A stretch of DNA of 64,000 nucleotides from Symbiodinium natans. Taxonomy: Eukaryota > Sar > Dinophyceae > Suessiales > Symbiodiniaceae. The translations under genes and the position numbers were made by a program. Shown piece by piece: positions 19,501 through 28,756 of this stretch; the stretch's first letter is position 1, and the number at the start of each line of letters is the position of its first letter. The stretch lies in contig CAJNDS010000001.1 of NCBI GenBank assembly GCA_905221605.1, positions 3,243,749 through 3,307,748 of the forward strand. The letters run 5' to 3'. The notes beneath the pieces were generated by a model that saw only the letters and a program-made list of their open reading frames with translations, ran no database searches and was not told where the DNA came from.

Positions 19501-20005
19501 CCTTAGGCAAGAACAAGCATATTATTCGTGTCAAGGTTCTAAGGGGGGTATAGGACATGGCGACAGCCCAACTTCAAGTTTTCCACACCTCGTGCCCGCA
19601 CGGCTCCTCGGTTTCTCGATACCTGATTTTCCCAGGGCCGTGGCCGTGCAGCCACAGGGGTTTAGGGTTTAGGGTTTAGGGGGGTTGCGTTCTGATTTCC
19701 GGAGGGGAAAGCGGCCGAATGCCATGAGCTGGAGAGCGGTTTTGACATCGTGCTGCCTGTTTCGTGATCTGCGATCTGGCGGTTGGTGGCGGAGCTTAGA
19801 CCGAGTTGTCTTGCGCTTGCTTTGAGTGGCCTCGCCCAGATGTCGCGCTAGATGTTTAGATGCCGGCTCGGGTTGCGGAAAAGAACGGCCATAGCTCTGA
19901 CCCCGAGGCCTTCTGCCAGATACTTTGTTGCTGCTCCTGCGCCCTGCAAGTCTAGGTTTCCAAATATGGGCTCTTTAGCTTTATCGGCTTTAGGGTTTAG
20001 GGATT
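19501..20005 (+). other. Unassigned; possible coding remnants
   Basis: 19565-19650 has a + frame KFSTPRARTAPRFLD. 19680-19810 is GC-rich with short open frames. A small G-type patch lies at 19659-19681. No domain found. Confidence 0.3.
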
Positions 20006-20448
20006 AGAATTCCCTCATTACATAACCCACTTGTGTACACCATGTAAGATCGGGGCCCGTACTTCGGATCCCTATTAACACGGGTAAGGGACGATACTAA
20101 GCGCCCATGGTTCCAACCATTAAAACTTTGCAAAGGAACCACGATGCTCGGTTGATCCCTAGAGGCCCCGCCCTCAAACGCAAAGCCCAAGACCTAACGC
20201 CACACTCCAAAATCTCTGGGTTTAGGGTCTATATTAAGGGTTTAGGGTTCATAGTTTGGTCAAAACCTAACGAAGTCTCTAGGTTTAGGGTCTATATGGG
20301 GTATAGGGCTAAGGGTTTAGGGTTGCATAGTTTGAGGGTCCATCGGCCATTAACCCTCAATTTGGGTCCCTTGTTACGTAACCCTTATGTGCACTACGCG
20401 CAATGAAGGCCGATATTTCGGATCCCTATAAACAGGCCATGAACATCC
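20006..20448 (+). repeat. Two-copy local repeat (about 80 bases, J1 20006-20090 and J2 20364-20448) around TCTATAT-telomeric units
   Basis: Both copies contain CATTACATAACCC/TGTTACGTAACCC, a TGTGTACACC/TGTGCACTACGC segment and TTCGGATCCCTAT. Between them GGTTTAGGGTCTATAT is repeated (about 20219 and 20281). Possibly another element family; ends not resolved. Confidence 0.55.
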
Positions 20449-20758
20449 CTAAACCCTGAGCCCTAAACCCTAAACCCTAAACCCTAAACCCTAAACCCTA
20501 AACCCTAAACCCTAAACCCTAAACCCTAAACCCTAAACCCTCTAAGCAAGGGTAGAGGAGCCCCCGAAAAGAATCCCCTAAGGTCAGCTTCTCAGTCGGC
20601 AAGGGCAACGTGGCTGGGAAGTCAAGCCAGGACAAGGTGGAGAGCTGCTTGGACGTCTTTTTGTTGAGGGTTTAGGGTTTAGGGTTTAGGGTTTAGGGTT
20701 GAGGGTTTAGGGCTTAGGGTTTAGGGTTGAGGGTTTAGGGTTTAGGGTTTAGGGTTCA
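20449..20758. repeat. Telomeric arrays C-type 20449-20543 and G-type 20669-20758 around a possible exon
   Basis: The intervening 20580-20660 has a + frame VGKGNVAGKSSQDKVESCL, plausible as an exon in the C-exon-G arrangement. Identity unknown. Confidence 0.85.
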
Positions 20759-20894
20759 GCATCTCAAGTTCGAGCATTTACTAGGCCAGCAGTGTGTGTA
20801 GGCAACGGAAAAAATCCCACCCGCCCAAAGAATCTCATAACATTAAGAAAATAGAAAGTTTTTCTCAATTTCTGTTCAGATGCACCAAGAGGCC

Positions 20895-21415
20895 AAACCA
20901 TCACACGGGTCAGACGGGTCAAAACGCCAAATTCGTGCTGAACAATGGGGGGCCAAACGGGTGGAACATGGTGGAACAATGGGGGGGCCAAACGGGTCAG
21001 ACGGGTCAAAACGCCAAATTCGTGCTGAACTATGGGGGGCCAAATGGGTCAGACGGGTCAAATCGCCAAATTCGTGCTGAACAATGGGGGTCCAAACGGG
21101 TCAGACGGGTCAAAACGCCAAATTCGTGCTGAACAATGGGGGGCCAAATGGGCCAGACGGGTCAAAACGCCAAATTCGTGCTGAACAATGGGGGGCCAAA
21201 CGTGTCAGACGGGTCAAAACGCCAAATTCGTGATGAACAATGGGGGGGGCAAACGGGTCAGACGGGTCAAAACGCCAAATTCGTGCTGAACAATGGGGGG
21301 CCAAATGGGTCAGACGGGTCAAAACGCCAAATTCGTGCTGAACAATGGGGGGGCCAAACGGGTCAGACGGGTCAAAACGCCAAGTTCGTGCTGAACAATG
21401 GGGGTCGAAATGCCA
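20895..21415 (+). repeat. 52-base minisatellite, about nine copies
   Basis: The unit contains GGTCAGACGGGTCAAAACGC and AATTCGTGCTGAACAATGGG. Successive copies start near 20931, 21018, 21070, 21122, 21174, 21226, 21279, 21331 and 21384; spacing is 52 or 53 except the first, which holds a partial extra unit. Length differences come from the G run. Since 52 is not a multiple of 3, ORFs through it are spurious. Confidence 0.95.
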
Positions 21416-21601
21416 ACATCTAGGTACATATGGTAGAGAGGTTTAGGGTTTAGGGTTTAGGGCCGAGAGCCTAGAGAGATTCTTGTCAGGACCTTGGGAT
21501 GTTTGCCAATGTTTGCCTCTCCCCCCATCTTGAGGTTCAAGGTACCGCGAGGCATCACAAATGAGTGCAAAGGTTGGGCTTCGTGCAGTCTGTGGTATCC
21601 C

Positions 21602-21660
21602 TGAACCCTAAAAACCCTAAACCCTAAACCCCTAAACCCCTAAACCCTAAACCCTATAGG
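21602..21660 (-). repeat. Short C-type array
   Basis: Eight CCCTAAA/CCCCTAAA units. Confidence 0.85.
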
Positions 21661-21816
21661 GTTGTGCGGTTGGGCTTGTTGCCAGAGAAATTCGTCACCT
21701 CAAAGCCCTCAAACCTAAACCCTAAACCCTCGGCCATCTACAAACAAATCGAGCATCTTCAGCTGGTGTCTTGAGGCGCCCGTGCGTCTCAGGAGCTAGA
21801 GGTGCAGTTCATTCTC

Positions 21817-21930
21817 TAAACCCTAAACCCTAAACCCTAAACCCTAAACCCTAAACCCTAAACCCTAAACCCTAAACCCTAAACCCTAAACCCTAAACCC
21901 TAGCCCTAAACCCTAAACCCCAAACCCGAA
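21817..21930 (-). repeat. C-type telomeric array, about 15 units
   Basis: Almost perfect; ends in CCCCAAA and CCCGAAA variants 45 bases before the exon at 21975. Confidence 0.95.
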
Positions 21931-21974
21931 ACCCGGTTCGGTTGCCTCAGAGGTGCAGGGCTTCTGGCTTACAG

Positions 21975-24900
21975 GTACTACGTGGCTGTCGAAGAGGATG
22001 CCCATTGAAGCCCTAAGCCCTAAGCCCAAACCCCAAACCTATTCAATGCTGAAGAACCCCAAACAAAATAATAATCTTCTTCCCTGATTAATTATTAAGG
22101 GTAATATAGGGATTAAAAAATCCTTTTGGGGTTCTTAAGCAAATAGTAGAAACCGCCAACCTTAGACTCGACACCTGGAGCCGATGGCAGGTGTGTCTCA
22201 GTCCGCAGAAAATCTGCGCCGACACCCTGTTCGTGGAAGCCACCCAGATGACTCTTGATTGCAAGCTCCCTAAACCACTTCCCTAAACCCTAAACCCTAA
22301 ACCCTAAACCCTGAACCATCCTGACCCCTTAGCCCTAAACCCCACTGCCGAGACTGCGCGGTGGTTGATCGACTCTCTATAGTATCTTCCCCGCTTCTAG
22401 ACCCTAAGCCCTACCGGGTGGGGCCCCCTTACTATGCTAACTGTAGTTAAGGGACTTGTAACCTAACTTAGGGTCCTTATAACCCAATTTAGGGCCCTTA
22501 TAACTCTACTTATAACTAGGGGACCCTAAGCCCTAGACCCCAGCAGAAGAGTCTGCCACCCCCTTTCGGGCCTCAAACATCGAAGGGCCTCGGGGCCTAG
22601 GCTCAACTGCATGTACTACTCTCGGCTAACGACCGCCCCCTCCCCCCCCCCCCCCCCCCCCAAAAAAAAAAAAAAAAGGAGATCATATTCCCTATATTGC
22701 CCTCCTAAGGAAGAGCAGGTTTTCTCTTTTGGGGGGGGGGGGTTCTTAAGCGAACTAGTAGTATACAGGGCTCCTGGGCAAAGATGGTCGCGAACCTGAG
22801 GCCCCACACCAAGACCACGACGCACACCTGCGAGAATGTACAGCGCCAACCACCCCCCTTGTGCAGACTCAGCAAAACGGGTTTAGGGTTTAGGGTTTAG
22901 GGTTTTGGGTTTTGGGTTTTGGGTTTTGGGAACCCTCCTCAAGCCTCAACCCTGAGCCGACTGAAACCCATCGCGGTCTCGCATGGTGGAAGAGTGTGGA
23001 CGCTTAACAGTACCATATGCTCATACAACATGCTTATAAGTTCTGTTGCAGAATAGGAATGCCAACAAAAACAACAGCTCGAGCAAGACAGTGTAAAACG
23101 TGGTAGAGCAGATGTGCAAACTCGGGTTCAGCTGCCGAGGTCTGACGAGCCCTTCAGCATAGCCGAGCACCCAGCACAGGGGAACGGGCCAGAGCTCCTT
23201 GCCGGGCTATGTAGGGTTTAGGGTTAGGGTTTACGGTTTAGGGTTTACGGTTTACGGTTTAGGGTTTAGGGTTTCGGATCATAGGCTAGGCCCCTGGAAA
23301 AAAGCTGGCTACTGCCCCCTGCTCCTGCTGCAAAGTCGGACCTTTGAGCAAGAACCGCCCATGAAATCCACAGCCACTCGGAACTCGTGGCTTCACACCC
23401 CGCGCTGACAGCCCATAACCCTATAAACCCTAAAGCCTAAACCCGGCCGAGGCCGCCCCCTACAGAAGGGGGGCGGCGCTTAAGCCCTTCGACCTCTATG
23501 GCGAAAGTCGACCCAGGTCGCTTGAGGTCGGTAGCACCCACGATGGGCCTAAACGCCCCCCCTCGTGCCAGAAGGTGGCTGGCATTGCCTCAGGCTGGTC
23601 CAGGCAGGGTGCCCCCCCCCCTGACCCCCCCTGCCCCCTTGCCTCCCGCCAGGCCCCGCTCTGCCCCCCCATGGGTTTCTGGTCCCTTGGCCTCATGGCC
23701 CGCCCTGGTCCTTTTCTATGCAGCTCAGGACCTAGCCTCAAACCTTTCCCTTGGCTGAAAGTGGTCATCGGTGACGGAAAGGTTTTTTTTTGAAAGTAAG
23801 CGATTGTCATGAGTTTCGGCCTACACCCTAAAAGGAATAGGTTTGGGTGGTTTTGCCGCCTCGGACGGCGTGGGGTGGGAGACAAGTATTAGATGGCCCT
23901 CCACAATCAGGCCAGAACTGCTCTTCGCATCTGACGAGGCTAGCCGCTGCTGCATCCTAACCTTCACAGCATCTACGCCCCCTATTACAGCAAACCCCAA
24001 ACCCTAAACCCTAACCCCTAAACGCCTAAACCCCCAAACGCCTAAACCCTAAACCTCCCCCAGCTCAGTTCCCTTTCGACGGCATGGTCGGCTTGGGCAT
24101 GCCCAGCCTGTCGCTGACCAAGGTGGCAAAAGCAGATAGACTGCCCCAACTTTGAGCGCTTGTTTTCGGTGTTCCTAGGGTTTAGGGTTTAGGGTTTAGG
24201 GTGTAGGGTTTAGGGTTTAGGGTTTAGGGTTTAGGGACTGGGTAGGTAACCTTTAACCTTTTGGGTTATATAGAGCCCTACTTAGTATAGAAGGTTAACC
24301 TTGTTTGAGCTAGGGTACTCAGCCCCATAGGGGTTCCTTCTTGTCGAATCTTTCAGCCTCCGTCCTAGCATTTTGTCAAAGACATGACTTGCCCTTAGGC
24401 TCCAGGGTTTAGGGTTTAGGGTTTAGGGTTTAGGGTTTAGTACACCCGAGCCTTCTATAACAACCGCATGAGCTTTGCGTGGTGGTGCGGAGTGTGTGGG
24501 GATGTTGGAGAGAACCCGCCACAAAGACGACCTTTCCCAGGCTAGGTTAGGACCAGGGCTTTCTCTGGGTTCTATAGGGTATTTCGCATTGCAGGATTGC
24601 GGTGGGCAGAGGGTTTAGGGACGTGCTCGCCTGGCTCCAGGCCAATCAATAACCGAACCTTTCTGCAAGACCGTTAGGGTTTAGGGTTTAGGGTTTAGGG
24701 TTTAAGGCTTAGGGTTTAGGGTTTAGGGCTTAGGGTTTAGGGTTTAGGGTTTAGGGTTTAGGGCTTGTTCACATCCCCAGCATGTCGTGGGTGGGACCAC
24801 ACGAGGATACAAGCAACTCCCCGAGATGCTCGAGTTGCCAAATCACTTCCAACGCAGCCCCTTCTTCAGAGGCACACAACTTCCTTGGCAATCTCGCAGA

Positions 24901-27799
24901 GGTCACCAGCTCAGCTGAACCTCAACACTGAACACAAAACCCTAAACCCTAAACCCTGCACCCTCTTTGGCGGCGCTGGGGTTTCGAGCACGGGTGGTGG
25001 ATCCAAGGCTCCGGCGTGTTGCCGATTTCAGGGTGTTGGCGGGTTTTGGGTGCACTTCGCGTTGGTTTGGGTTTTGTTCAGGGTTTAGGGTTTAGGGTTT
25101 AGGGTTCACGCTGCATATCGGGGTCCTTCGACCTACGAGCATGGGAGTCCAGACAAGGCCCCTCTGGAATCATACCTCCCCCCCCCCTCTCCTTTTTACC
25201 CACAGAGAAGAGGGAGATGCACCTCTAAATTGTTTCGTGCGCTTGGTGTAAAGGTATATAGTACATAGGTTACTCGAGGTATGGCGTGAATAGATGTGGG
25301 AGACCATCTGTGGGAATCCTCCCGCCTCCTAAACCCTAAAACCTAAACCCTAATCCCTAGACCCTAAACCCTAAACCCTCCTGGCTGCCTAGGCAAACCA
25401 GCTGGACAAAGACCGCTTTGCCGTCTGGATAGCCACTGAGGCCGTTGTGGCTTCCTGTGACACAACCCTAAACTCTGTGGTGCTTTATTGTAACTTTAGA
25501 TCTTCGCCTTTTGGGTTTATTGGGATTCTTAATAAGGCAGCTACCAATTAAAAATTAAATGTAGAGCTACCCTGCTAAGTGCAGCCAAGTAAACCCGGAA
25601 ACCCTGACAACATGTGGCAACCCGTCTGTTAGGGCTTAGAGTTTACGGTTCAATCAGGGTGGGGGCTGAAGATTTAGGGCTTGGGGGGGTTGGGGTCGGG
25701 GTTTCGGGTTAGAAATTTTAAAGAGTTTAGGGTTTATAAGGGAGACGGTTAGGGGTTTGGGGGGGCCCGGAACTCCACGCGCCAGGATGACAAGGAAGAC
25801 TCGGAGATCAGCTTCGGTGCTCTGCCACCGAAGCGACTCGGCTCCGAGGTCACCTGGCTGCCGCTTTCCTCGACGACCTCAGGGCTGTGGCAGGCAGGGG
25901 GATGCCCTTGTGGGGGGGGGGGTTTTCGGGGCTTTTCTTTTTTTTGTTGTCTTTTATTTGTTTATTTATTTCTATTTTTTGGGAGGGGGGGGGGGGTTGG
26001 GGGGCTTTTTTGGGCTTAGGAGCTTTTTTTTGGGGGGGGGGGGGGCTTTCTTGGGGTTTTTTGGTTCCGAAAGCTTCGGGGCTCGGAAAGCTCATCCCCT
26101 AAACCCTAAACCCTAAACCCTAAACCCTAAACCCTAAACCCTAAACCCTAAACCCTAAACCCTAAACCCTAAACCCTAAACCCTTCTCCTGCACTGGCCG
26201 TCGTTACGCTCCCGCAGGTGGCGCTGTCCGACTTCACACTGAACTTGGTCCGCCTGGACCTCTGCAACTAGGCAAGGTTCTTGGGATTTGTGTTTGTTCA
26301 TATGGGTGGTTGTCAAAATTATAATCCCTTTTGGGGTACCCTAAATATTAGGTGCCGTATTATAATAGGGACCCAAAAAGGGACCATAATTTTGACAACC
26401 ACCCATATATATTCTCCCTTTTTAAGTTTGGGGTTTGGGGTTTAGGGTTTAGGGTTTAGGGTTTAGGATAAATGAGGAAAAGATTCTTCAACGGGTCTTA
26501 TAAGGGCCATCCAAGGCAAGAAGGGCTGCCACGCCGCCTTTGACACCGGATCGGGAATGATTCTGGGCGATTGTTGTCGGTGGTTATGGGCTCCCGTTAA
26601 TGATAATTTACAGTAACCAGCCCCGCCCCCCCCCCCCCCCCCCCCAACAAAAAAAATGGGCCCTCATTGTAGCATGGTTGCTGGGCTACCAAGGATTTCG
26701 GGTCCCAAGCGTTTGGTGGATGCAATCAGTCAAGAGCTGAACGTCGCCGCTGATTGTTCGAACTATGAGGAGCTGCCGGCCCTGGGCTTCGAGCTGCTTG
26801 GCTTTCTTGTGGCTGGCTCTTCGGACTTTAACCTTTTCGGTTTTTTTGTAGAACCACAATAACTACAATAACTACAATAACTACAATAACTACAATAACT
26901 ACAATAGCTACAATAAGGAGCAATAACTACAATAAGGAGCCTAAAAGTTAAACTTTAAAGGGAGGGGTTCAGAAGTCAGCCAAGGCTGGGCGGCGTCACC
27001 TTCAACCTGGACAAGTACGAGCAGTGGTAGCCCAGTGGTACCCTTTTCCCTTATCATGTTGCTTCAAGGGCTTAACCCTTATAAAGCAACCAACCCCAAA
27101 TTTAGGGTTTAGGGTTTAGGGTTTAGGGATTAGGGTTTAGGGTTTAGGGTTTCAAGTATGGTTCCTGGGCCACTAAGGAGTATGTGAAGCGCACCAGCGA
27201 GGGCTGCTTCCCCCAGTTCCAGGCCACGGAAGATGACGACGCACCTTGGGGACCAAATGAGCCTTCAAAATTGGGGTCCTATACCTTATACTACTATAGT
27301 TCCTATTAGGGTTTAGGGTTTAGGGTTTAGGGTTTAGGGTTTAGGGTTTAGGGTTTAGGGTTTAGGGTCCCTAAACCCTAAACCCTAAACCCCAAGGGTA
27401 TATGAACATGAACCCACACCCTTTTAGGGCTCATTTCGTCCCCAAGGCAGGGGACTCCCCCACCATCTTCTTGGGGGCGCCCTTCCTCACGCGCTACGTG
27501 ACCGTCTACGACCGCGTCTTCCTGCGGATGCTTGGGGATACTTGGGAATAGTGTTTAATCTTTGGGGTACTATAATAACAAAAATAATTCATATAATTCC
27601 TAAGAAGCCACAAAAAACTCTATATTTTTTGCCCAGGGTTCCCAATATTCAGAGAAAAAAAAAAAGGATGGGCCTTGCCTTTGCCGTGCATGCCAATGAG
27701 CCCACCGGGGAGAGCACGGAAGGCGCCATGAAGCGCCTCATGGGGCGGCCGAGTCTGGGACGAGCTCCGAAGGCTCCGGAGGCGCCAGAGTCGCAGTAG
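21975..27799 (+). CDS. Pepsin-type (family A1) aspartic protease, N-terminal exons not found
   Basis: Joined exons: 21975-21999, 22191-22246, 23911-23939, 24064-24125, 25393 to about 25437, about 25753-25893, 26218-26263, 26516-26558, 26694-26795, 26985-27018, 27178-27240, 27447-27526, 27667-27799 (TAG). From 26218 on, the exons sum to 501 bases, exactly 167 codons. Motifs in family order: VCLSPQKICADTLFVEA, FDGMVGLGMPSLSL, FAVWI, SEISFGALPP, EVTWLPL, KKGCHAAF-DTG-SGMISGP (second catalytic Asp), LPALGFELLGGVTFNL, EGCFPQFQ, FLGAPFLTRYVTVYDR and MGLAFA near the end. The first D-T-G and the flap Tyr exons lie upstream or are lost. It would cleave peptide bonds, usually in secretory or lysosomal compartments. 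The last six introns use only GC or GA donors. The fifth exon's end and the first two joins are less certain. Confidence 0.85.
22000..22190 (+). other. Protease intron (GC-AG) carrying element C2
   Basis: It starts GCCCATTG after GAG-GAT and ends GGCAG before GTGTGT. C2 occupies 22038-22149. Confidence 0.6.
22038..22149. mobile_element. Family C TIR element (C2)
   Basis: The left end CCTATTCAATGCTGAAGAACCCC is slightly decayed; the right end GGGGTTCTTAAGCAAATAGTAG is intact. The core has TTATTAAGGGTAATATAGGGATT. No G run in this copy. Confidence 0.75.
22247..23910 (+). other. Protease long intron (GA-AG) with C3, a D-like element, arrays and spurious ORFs
   Basis: It starts GATGACTC after ACC-CA and ends ACAATCAG. 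C-type 22268-22312, G-type 22879-22930 and 23211-23275. A D-like TIR stretch (CTTATAACCC... CTACTTATAACTAGGGG) lies about 22410-22526. C3 is at 22613-22761. Several 70-160 codon ORFs at 23496-23885 are GC-rich but overlap on both strands and lack motifs. Confidence 0.5.
22613..22761. mobile_element. Family C TIR element (C3), decayed left end
   Basis: The right end GGTTCTTAAGCGAACTAGTAG is clear; the left starts GTACTACTC. The core is CATATTCCCTATATTGCCCTCCTAAGGAAGA in two blocks. It contains C14-A15 (about 22641-22677) and an 11-base G run, which may form a stem. Confidence 0.65.
23940..24063 (+). other. Protease intron with C-type array
   Basis: It follows GAC-GAG-G and ends CCCCCAG. CCCTAAA and AAACGCCT variants fill 23992-24056. 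GCT at both edges makes the exact cut ambiguous. Confidence 0.55.
24126..25392 (+). other. Protease intron, 1267 bases (GC-AG), with 5-base direct repeat GCAAA
   Basis: GCAAA is at 24126-24130 and 25393-25397, and removal gives SLTKV|ANQLDKDRF in frame. Inside: G-type 24176-24237, element M3 (24238-24331), G-type 24404-24440 and 24675-24767, C-type near 24935-24960, G-type 25078-25106, C-type 25328-25380. A 107-codon ORF (24765-25088) has no motif. Confidence 0.75.
24238..24331. mobile_element. Family M element (M3), left end lost in a telomeric array
   Basis: GGGTAGGTAACCTTTAACC and AGAAGGTTAACCTT match M1; the expected CTTAGTAG left end is replaced by TTTAGGG units. Confidence 0.55.
25473..25589. 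mobile_element. Family E element (E3)
   Basis: Complete copy from CTCTGTGGTGCTTTATTG to GCTAAGTGCAGCCAAG, inside the protease intron between FAVWI and SEISFG. Confidence 0.7.
25894..26217 (+). other. Protease intron (GC-AG) with G runs and a 12-unit C-type array
   Basis: It starts GCAGGGGG after CTG-TGG-CAG and ends TCCCGCAG before GTG-GCG. T-rich sequence with three long G runs (25913-26044) is followed by CCCTAAA repeats 26097-26183. ORFs there (Gly/Phe- or Pro/Lys-rich) are artefacts. Confidence 0.8.
26264..26515 (+). other. Protease intron, 252 bases (GC-AG), direct repeat GCAA, containing element K1 and a G-type array
   Basis: GCAA is at 26264 and 26516. Removal joins LDL|C|KKGCHAAFDTG in frame. 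K1 is 26301-26407 and TTTAGGG repeats are 26428-26467. Confidence 0.8.
26301..26407. mobile_element. Family K long-TIR element (K1)
   Basis: Each arm is about 35 bases: TATGGGTGGTTGTCAAAATT and ATAATCCCTTTTGGG on the left, mirrored by AATTTTGACAACCACCCATA on the right. Little sequence lies between, so the RNA would form a strong hairpin. A right-arm remnant is at 42570-42604. Confidence 0.85.
26559..26693 (+). mobile_element. Protease intron made by a family A element (A3), GA-AG, direct repeat GATT
   Basis: GATT at 26559-26562 and 26694-26697. The right end is GGTTGCTGGGCTACCAAG; the left end is decayed. An 18-base C run and A8 sit in the core. Removal yields DTG-S-G-M-I-SGP, placing the junction two codons past the catalytic triad. 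Confidence 0.85.
26796..26984 (+). mobile_element. Protease intron, 189 bases (GC-AG), with (AACTACAAT)n minisatellite
   Basis: It starts GCTTGGCTTTC and ends AGTCAGCCAAG; the next exon begins GCTGGG, so GCT-GG is repeated. Ends TTGGCT / AGCCAA are inverted. About eight 9-mers AACTACAAT occupy 26846-26930. Removal gives FELLGGVTF. Confidence 0.8.
27019..27177 (+). mobile_element. Protease intron made by family A element A4 with telomeric core, GA-AG
   Basis: Direct repeats GAGCA (27019) and GAGTA (27178). Ends GTGGTAGCCCAG and CTGGGCCACTAAG. The left half follows family A to ACCAACCCC, then TTTAGGG units (27099-27153) replace the usual right core. Removal joins LDKY|EYVKR in frame. Confidence 0.9.
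27241..27446 (+). mobile_element. Protease intron made by family F element F1 with a head-to-head telomeric core, GC-AG
   Basis: Direct repeat GCA; ends CTTGGGGACCAAATGAGC and GCTCATTTCGTCCCCAAG, a near-perfect 18-base TIR. The core (27307-27395) is about eight TTTAGGG units, then TCCC, then three CCCTAAA units: an inverted telomeric repeat inside an inverted-repeat element. Removal gives EDDD|AGDSPTIFLG. Confidence 0.92.
27527..27666 (+). mobile_element. Protease last intron, 140 bases (GA-AG), direct repeat GATG
   Basis: GATG at 27527-27530 and 27667-27670. It starts with CTTGGGGATACTTGGG after the repeat and ends in an A-rich run before AAAAAG. Removal gives VFLR|MGLAFAV in frame. It may be a decayed F-type copy (TACTATAATAAC, ATTCCTAAG). 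Confidence 0.75.
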
Positions 27800-27835
27800 T
27801 CTAGGGGTCGGCATATAATTAATTTATATGCATGG

Positions 27836-27938
27836 TAGTCCCTTATTAGGGTCCCTTTATTTTTTGACCGTAATAAGCCCCCCCCCCCCCCCCCAAAACC
27901 CTATTCTGATTACTAAGGCCCCTGTAGTAGATGGGTGC
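27836..27938. mobile_element. Possible TIR element with 17-base C run
   Basis: GTAGTCCCTTATTAGGGTCC on the left and GATTACTAAGGCCCCTGTAGTA on the right are loosely inverted. Similar pieces (TAATTATCAAGGCCCC, TAATTAAGGCCCC) occur at about 16425 and 61120. Confidence 0.4.
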
Positions 27939-28057
27939 GAAGTCGCTATGGAGTCGCCCAGTCCCTGCGACTCGCAAGTGAAAAAGAATATGAGGGCGCA
28001 GGCGCGCACGACAATTCTGCGCACGACAAGTCTGGCAGCTTCCAGATGCCTCGATTA

Positions 28058-28184
28058 TGTTTAGGGTTTAGGGTTTAGGGTTTGGGTTTTAGGGTTTAGG
28101 GTTTAGGGTTTAGGGTTTAGGGTTTAGGGTTTAGGGTTTAGGGTTTAGGGTTTAGGGTTTAGGGTTTAGGGTTTAGGGTTTAGG
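28058..28184 (+). repeat. G-type telomeric array, about 18 units
   Basis: Perfect but for one TTTTAGGG/TTTGGGT patch near 28082. GTTATTAGGG follows at 28190, as in the CRAL-TRIO intron. Confidence 0.95.
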
Positions 28185-28204
28185 CCAGCTAGGTTATTAG
28201 GGTT

Positions 28205-28756
28205 GTGATGCACAGGGTAAGCTCCGCTGATGTTGCCCGCGGCCTGTCATTCCGGCTCCGGTGCAAGAAGCCCTGTTCTGGAGGCGGATCTTATCGCATG
28301 TCAACCCCAGGCAAACAAGACACATACACATTCCCGCTCAAGGCCTGCAAAACTGCAGCAACACAGCAGAGCTTTCGCACCGAAGGCTTGAGTTTTGAGG
28401 CGCCCCTGTTTTACGGGGAATCCTCCTGTGTCTGGTTGTTTTTTTGTTGCAGCTCTTGTGCCCTCTGCCGCCATGCCGACCGCAGACACAGAGAAGAAGG
28501 TGAACATGCAGAGGACGTCCGCCCCATCCCGTGCAAGATGGGGCGTTATAGGACCTGCTATGCTCACTCCTCGAAAGTGTGGTCCTTTTTGGGGCCAGGT
28601 CCTCATTGTAAGGCGGCCCTTTTCTCTAGGGTACCCCAACAGGGACCAGAATTCAGCGAACTGACCATTAAAAAAAAAGATCCGACGACCCTGCTGATAA
28701 CATCCAACAGCGGCCATGTTCAGGCCCGTGCATGAAGTGTAAGGGGCACGCAGCAT
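28205..28756 (+). other. Open region on both strands, no domain found
   Basis: ORFs of 176 codons (+) and 151 codons (-) overlap here. An ATG at 28472 opens MPTADTEKKVNMQRTSAPSR, a plausible N-terminus, but no conserved motif is visible. Real coding is possible for part of it. Confidence 0.3.

Noticed and set aside
20895-21415. CRISPR-like array
   Set aside because: Direct repeats are contiguous without unique spacers; the organism is eukaryotic.
20764-21423. Several ORFs with Gln/Asn/Gly- or Arg/Asp/Pro-rich repeats
   Set aside because: They read through a 52-base minisatellite whose period is not a multiple of three, on both strands; no sign of coding selection.
22950-23200. First catalytic DTG exon of the aspartic protease
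   Set aside because: No frame with D-T-G-S-x-x-L-W was found here or back to 19 kb; the exon is probably upstream, very short, or lost.
23496-23885. 129-codon minus and 86-codon plus ORFs
   Set aside because: Mutually overlapping, Pro/Gly-rich from GC-rich sequence, and lie within a protease intron.
28205-28756. 176-codon + ORF as a single-exon gene
   Set aside because: The opposite strand is open for 151 codons over the same stretch, there is no motif, and all recognised genes here have short exons.
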